Part shown: one piece after another, positions 50,331-53,536 of the stretch
How positions within the stretch are numbered: position 1 is the first letter of the stretch
Layout of the letters: each line of letters opens with the position of its first letter
Source of the DNA: Afipia sp.
GTDB lineage: Bacteria > Pseudomonadota > Alphaproteobacteria > Rhizobiales > Xanthobacteraceae
Direction of reading: 5' to 3'
NCBI GenBank assembly: GCA_017308495.1
Contig: JAFKES010000072.1
Location: 1-53,536, forward strand
DNA: 53,536 nucleotides
Notes under the pieces: generated by a model
The model's database searches: none
Told to the model about the DNA's origin: nothing
The model's input: the letters and a program-made list of their open reading frames with translations, nothing else
Translations under genes and position numbers: made by a program

Positions 50331-50679
50331 TCCTGTCTCCGTCCGCCGTCCGGTCTCATCTCGGGATCATGCTCCGCTCCGGCACATGGGTGCACGGCCT
50401 GTAGATAGGAGCAAAATCCATACCAAAAAGACCCGGTTCTCCACTTCTCTCAACGAATCACGGGTCATCGAATCCCGGTCATCATAGCCCCAATGTCTTA
50501 GCCAATCATGCTGCCATCGGACTATCAAGAATTCGCTAACCTCTGAACCGGCCAACTCTGTGATCCCGGCGTGTTTTTTCCGATTTTTAACAATCGGGCA
50601 GCCGGAATTCATTGCAGCGTTGCGTGAATGACACGCGAATCCGCCCCGTGGAACCCGCTTGGCGGGCAAAATCGGCGGA
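50331..50679. other. 349-base region upstream of clpX
   Basis: This gap lies between the zinc-ribbon gene stop and clpX and must hold the clpX promoter, which I cannot place with confidence. The zinc-ribbon operon end has a small hairpin (CCCGC-CAA-GCGGG near 50655-50675), and CCGATT/AATCGG repeats lie near 50580-50597. No convincing gene is present, although an open frame covers it on the minus strand. Confidence 0.4.
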
Positions 50680-51450
50680 TCAGGAGCCAATAATACCTTT
50701 GAGGCCGGCATAGATCGAGCCGGCGGCCGTCGACACCAGCCCGAACGTCGGGCCGATTGTCCGCATCAGGTTCTGAATCAGCCGCGCCCGGCGGCGGATC
50801 TCATCCTCCCCGTCATGCGGCCCCAGCATGCGCGCGACACTATAGACGGCCGGGTTCGGCCCACTGCTACCCTGCCCCATCGTTCCCAGCAGCACCTGGA
50901 AGATCAGCAGGCCAAGAATGTTGCCGGTGACGAACGCCAGCGCGATGCTCGCCGCATATTCGATCACCTCCCGCCATTCCATGCCCGACTGCGGCAGGAT
51001 CGGCACCTGGTCGTTGAGGCCGGTCACCGTCAGCATGCACAGCACGCTGACCGCCGCGGTGACGACCCCGACCACCGCCGCGCCGCGCACACCGATTTTC
51101 TGGATCGCGTAGATCGCGACGCCGAACGGCAGCGGGATGGCCACCGATGCCAGGCGCAGATACAGCGGCGATACGTTCAGCACGATGGTGACGATGATGT
51201 GCGCGGCAACCAGCAGGATGGTCGGGATCAGCACATAGGCCACGCTGTGCACGGCGAGATGCCGCCACGGATGCTTGCGGCGATAAATCCGCGCGTTGAC
51301 GCGGTCGAGCTCACGCCCGAGCTTGTCGAGATCGGCGACGAGGCTCTGAACCTCGAGCACCACCGGCCGCACGATGCGCAGGTCGCGCCCGCAATGCTTG
51401 CAGACCAGCGCCTCGTCCTTGGTGTCTTCCGTGCAGAACGGACATTCCAT
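50680..51450 (-). CDS. Zinc-ribbon, coiled-coil membrane protein of unknown function
   Basis: The 256-residue protein begins with a zinc ribbon (MECPFCTEDTKDEALVCKHC: Cys pairs C3/C6 and C17/C20). A short helical, probably coiled-coil segment follows (about 30-57), then four or five membrane segments between about 65 and 195. The C-terminal soluble helix has another hydrophobic end (about 230-256). It is the third gene of an operon with another zinc-ribbon protein and a secreted protein. I recognise no family beyond the zinc ribbon. Confidence 0.75.
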   Translation of the reverse strand: MECPFCTEDTKDEALVCKHCGRDLRIVRPVVLEVQSLVADLDKLGRELDRVNARIYRRKHPWRHLAVHSVAYVLIPTILLVAAHIIVTIVLNVSPLYLRLASVAIPLPFGVAIYAIQKIGVRGAAVVGVVTAAVSVLCMLTVTGLNDQVPILPQSGMEWREVIEYAASIALAFVTGNILGLLIFQVLLGTMGQGSSGPNPAVYSVARMLGPHDGEDEIRRRARLIQNLMRTIGPTFGLVSTAAGSIYAGLKGIIGS

Positions 51451-51480
51451 CAGGTCGCCTACGCCGCTTGCATACGCATG

Positions 51481-51702
51481 TCATTTCCGCCGTATGTGAA
51501 AGCGGAGGCGCCCGCGCAACTGGTCCAATTCCGCCCTGGCATTGACCAGATCCTCGCGCGCGCGGGCGCGCTTGCGGGTCAGGTCGTCGCGCTCGGCGAT
51601 CAGCGATGCCGGAACGGCGATGTCGCGCGAGCAGGCCCAGCAGACAAGGGCCTGCGGGGCGTTCTCCTGCGCGCAATAAGGGCACACAAGCTCGGCTGAC
51701 AT
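51481..51702 (-). CDS. Small zinc-ribbon coiled-coil protein
   Basis: The 73-residue protein has a zinc ribbon (CPYC at about residues 7-10 and CWAC at 21-24). An acidic-basic helix follows (about 34-66: ERDDLTRKRARAREDL, then VNARAELDQLRGRL), typical of a coiled coil. It has no membrane segment. It lies 30 bases upstream of the zinc-ribbon membrane protein, whose N-terminal half has the same zinc-ribbon-plus-helix layout. The two proteins may interact through these regions (inference). Confidence 0.72.
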   Translation of the reverse strand: MSAELVCPYCAQENAPQALVCWACSRDIAVPASLIAERDDLTRKRARAREDLVNARAELDQLRGRLRFHIRRK

Positions 51703-51712
51703 GCCCTGCGGC

Positions 51713-52162
51713 TTACGGTGCGATCTTGAGGGTGAAGCTGGTGGTCGCGGTGCGCCCGTCGGAATCCTTCACATCGACGCGGATGATGTGATCGCCGGCG
51801 GGCAGCTCCGCATCCGGAACATCGATGCCATCCGGCTTGACGAACGATTTCAACCGCGGCGTCAGATCGACGGCCGGATTCTTGAGATAGGTCACCTTCA
51901 GGGAGTCGGTGTCGATCTTGGCGCCGCCGAAGGATTCGAACTTCAGTTGCAGGCGCATCGGCGACTGCGCCTCGGCCTTGCCGACCAGCGCCACCTTCGG
52001 CCCCCGGGTGATGCCACGGCTCGTGACCGACACCGCGCCCTTGGGCGGCGGCAGCTTGGCCTCGTCGGCGGAAATGAGAAGCGTGCCCGCACGCGCCTCA
52101 GCAGTGGTCAGATAGATCGCGACGGCCGCCGCGCAGCCAAGATACATCCATAGACGCCGCAT
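51713..52162 (-). CDS. Secreted beta-sandwich-like protein of unknown function
   Basis: The 149-residue protein has a signal peptide (MRRLWMYLGCAAAVAIYLTT, cleavage near ARAG). The mature domain ends in an Ig/fibronectin-like strand pattern (GDHIIRVDVKDSDGRTATTS). An AGGAGA site lies 7 bases before the ATG at 52162. It is the first gene of the three-gene unit with two zinc-ribbon proteins (gap 10 bases). An extracytoplasmic protein with cytoplasmic zinc-ribbon partners and one membrane protein suggests a trans-envelope unit, which is inference. Confidence 0.72.
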   Translation of the reverse strand: MRRLWMYLGCAAAVAIYLTTAEARAGTLLISADEAKLPPPKGAVSVTSRGITRGPKVALVGKAEAQSPMRLQLKFESFGGAKIDTDSLKVTYLKNPAVDLTPRLKSFVKPDGIDVPDAELPAGDHIIRVDVKDSDGRTATTSFTLKIAP

Positions 52163-52303
52163 CGGGAAATCTCCTAAACGCAATGGCGAAACTCTACAGC
52201 ACGGCGCGGCGTTGCGGAAGGCTGTTGCCGCCGCCGCCACGGGGTTGGTAGGCTTTCGGCGTCAGGCCAGCACGGCCGCAACGTCCAGTCGGGAGAACCA
52301 GCG

Positions 52304-52834
52304 ATGTCGATAGCCTGCAAATTCGAACGCAGCCTGCTGAGTCATGATGAATACGAGGTTGTCAAAGGATCGCATCACCCCGAACTGTACGGTCTCGACC
52401 TCGCCGGCCTGCAGGCACTGCAAACCCGGTTGCGGCAGATGCGCGACAAGGAGCGGACGCTGGCCCGCCAGAAGCAGCGCGAGACGCGCGGCAAGGCGGA
52501 GCCGCGCGGCGGCAGCTTTCCCGGCACCGGCGATCAGCCGCAGCAGCGCAAGCAGGTGTTCGCCAACGCCCTCAAGCGCGTGAACAGGGAGGCCGCGCGC
52601 ATCCGCAACATCGAGGCGCGCGCCGCCAATGTCGATGCGGCGCGCCGGGCGCTGGCCATGCGGCGGGCGGCGGAGTTCACCAGCCCTCCCCCGGCGGGCC
52701 GCACCGCGAACGAGGGTATGCTCCCGCGCCCCAGCCGCCGCCGCAGAACCACCGTGTCGCGCAAGCGGATCGGCAGCATCTCCCAGGCGACCAAGGCCGC
52801 GCAGGCCAGGCGCGACAGCAAGGGGCGATCCTGA
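52304..52834 (+). CDS. Basic hypothetical protein
   Basis: The 176-residue protein is soluble and strongly basic. Its N-terminal third is moderately conserved-looking (SIACKFERSLLSHDEYEVV; HHPELYGLDLAGLQALQTRL). A helical charged middle follows and an Arg/Lys-rich tail from about residue 140. A GGGAGA site precedes the ATG. It is divergent from the secreted/zinc-ribbon operon and convergent with the CHAT gene. The charge suggests nucleic-acid binding, but no family is recognised. Confidence 0.6.
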   Translation: MSIACKFERSLLSHDEYEVVKGSHHPELYGLDLAGLQALQTRLRQMRDKERTLARQKQRETRGKAEPRGGSFPGTGDQPQQRKQVFANALKRVNREAARIRNIEARAANVDAARRALAMRRAAEFTSPPPAGRTANEGMLPRPSRRRRTTVSRKRIGSISQATKAAQARRDSKGRS

Positions 52835-52937
52835 GGGCTCGCACGAAGCGTGATCGGCGACATCGGGGGCCGCCCGCGACGGGCGGACCGCGGTCTTTCC
52901 GGCTCGCTGCGTCTTGCGACAACCGGCAGCGGGATCG

Positions 52938-53536
52938 TCAGCGCCCGCCGCCGTCGCCGATGATGGTGTAGGGCGCCCAGAACAACGGATGGGCGTAAGC
53001 GAATTCGGTCTTGCCGTCGGCGCCGACAAAGCCCGGCCCGTCGGCCAGCGCCATCATCGCCTGCCGCAGCGCCTCGCCGCGCGTCAGCTTCGGATCATCC
53101 GCCTGCCGCTTGAACAGGTCGGTCACCAATTCGCGCGCCGACTGCGAATGCACCGACCAGTTGGTGACCAGCAGCGCCCGCGTGCCCGCATAGAAGAAGG
53201 CGCGGCCGAGACCGGAGGCGGCTTCCGCCCCAGCCCCCGCGCCCGCGCCGGTGTTGCAGGCCGACAGCACCACCCAGTCGGCGTCGAGCTTGAGCGACAG
53301 GATTTCCTCCATGGTCAGGAGGCCGTCGCCGCCCTCGCCAGTAACGTCCGGCGACGACAGCGCCAGCGCCGGCTGGGTCAGGCCGTTGAGTTCACCCGGC
53401 ACCAGACCATGCGTGGCGAAGGCCAGCACCTTGAACCCGGACAGGTCCATGGTCTTGACTACTTTCTCGTTGGCGTCCTTGCCGAGGTTCAGCACCTTGC
53501 TGGGATCGGCCTGTAGCGCCAGCGCGATGGACTTCA
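52938..53536 (-). CDS. CHAT-domain protein, C-terminal part (5' end beyond window)
   Basis: About 199 residues of a frame open to the window edge are visible. They form the end of a CHAT domain, the caspase-like fold of separase and TPR-CHAT proteins. The putative catalytic His (LAFATHGLV) and Cys (VVLSACNTGAG) are both present, and the domain continues through ALLVTNWSVHSQSARELV to HPLFWAPYTIIGDG. The N-terminal part, which is usually TPR repeats in CHAT proteins, is outside the window. Its partner or substrate cannot be told here; the enzyme looks catalytically intact, unlike the caspase-fold protein at 9665-12061. Confidence 0.88.
   Translation of the reverse strand, partial: KSIALALQADPSKVLNLGKDANEKVVKTMDLSGFKVLAFATHGLVPGELNGLTQPALALSSPDVTGEGGDGLLTMEEILSLKLDADWVVLSACNTGAGAGAGAEAASGLGRAFFYAGTRALLVTNWSVHSQSARELVTDLFKRQADDPKLTRGEALRQAMMALADGPGFVGADGKTEFAYAHPLFWAPYTIIGDGGGR

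Noticed and set aside
50367-50711. A 114-codon minus-strand frame upstream of clpX
   Set aside because: It shows no recognisable features and overlaps the end of the zinc-ribbon gene; it most likely represents the clpX promoter region.

Overview
The window is high-GC alphaproteobacterial chromosome, most consistent with the Bradyrhizobium/Rhodopseudomonas/Afipia group (Nitrobacteraceae). The grounds are gene content and order (bamA-rseP-dxr-cdsA-uppS-frr-pyrH-tsf-rpsB; lolC-lolD; a full nuoA-N locus followed by birA-rnj-mce; lon, clpX, HU), a DUF3551 secreted protein, a ribosomal protein S2 with a long C-terminal extension, alphaproteobacterial LexA boxes, and a REP-like palindrome typical of these genomes. 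There is no insertion sequence, phage or CRISPR array. Assignment below family level is not possible from the sequence alone.

Layout. Positions 1-9447 (minus strand) carry envelope biogenesis, isoprenoid and translation genes, read from a clear promoter at 9588-9616. Positions 9665-12061 encode a secreted caspase-fold protein that has lost both catalytic residues. dnaE follows (12200-15682). Behind it lies a 32-residue membrane protein whose promoter is covered by two LexA boxes (15962-16129). Positions 16295-19996 hold a DUF3551 protein, lolD-lolC and proS. Positions 20181-23034 are an accessory patch on the plus strand: a DUF2946 protein, a TonB-dependent receptor and a likely small RNA with its own promoter and terminator.

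Positions 23212-41690 (minus strand) form one tightly packed unit: nuoA-B-C-[FlK-type thioesterase]-D-[26-aa ORF]-E-[59-aa membrane protein]-F-G-H-I-J-K-L-M-N, then birA, rnj, mce and a DUF1467 gene. Many junctions overlap by 4 bases, which suggests translational coupling. Three extra small genes sit inside the complex I operon, and NuoL carries a histidine-rich insertion.

Positions 41896-53536 hold a tartrate/D-malate dehydrogenase, tRNA-Asp, an HU protein with a terminator, a REP-like element, pepT with a coupled secreted protein, tRNA-Val, a gene remnant, lon, clpX (without an adjacent clpP), a three-gene zinc-ribbon operon, a small basic protein and the C-terminal half of a CHAT-domain protein cut by the window end.

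The strongest new candidates are the LexA-controlled 32-aa membrane protein (a possible analogue of the Caulobacter SidA division inhibitor), the FlK-like thioesterase and small ORFs inside the nuo operon, the small RNA with competing hairpins, the catalytically dead caspase homologue, and the zinc-ribbon/secreted-protein operon near a CHAT protein.
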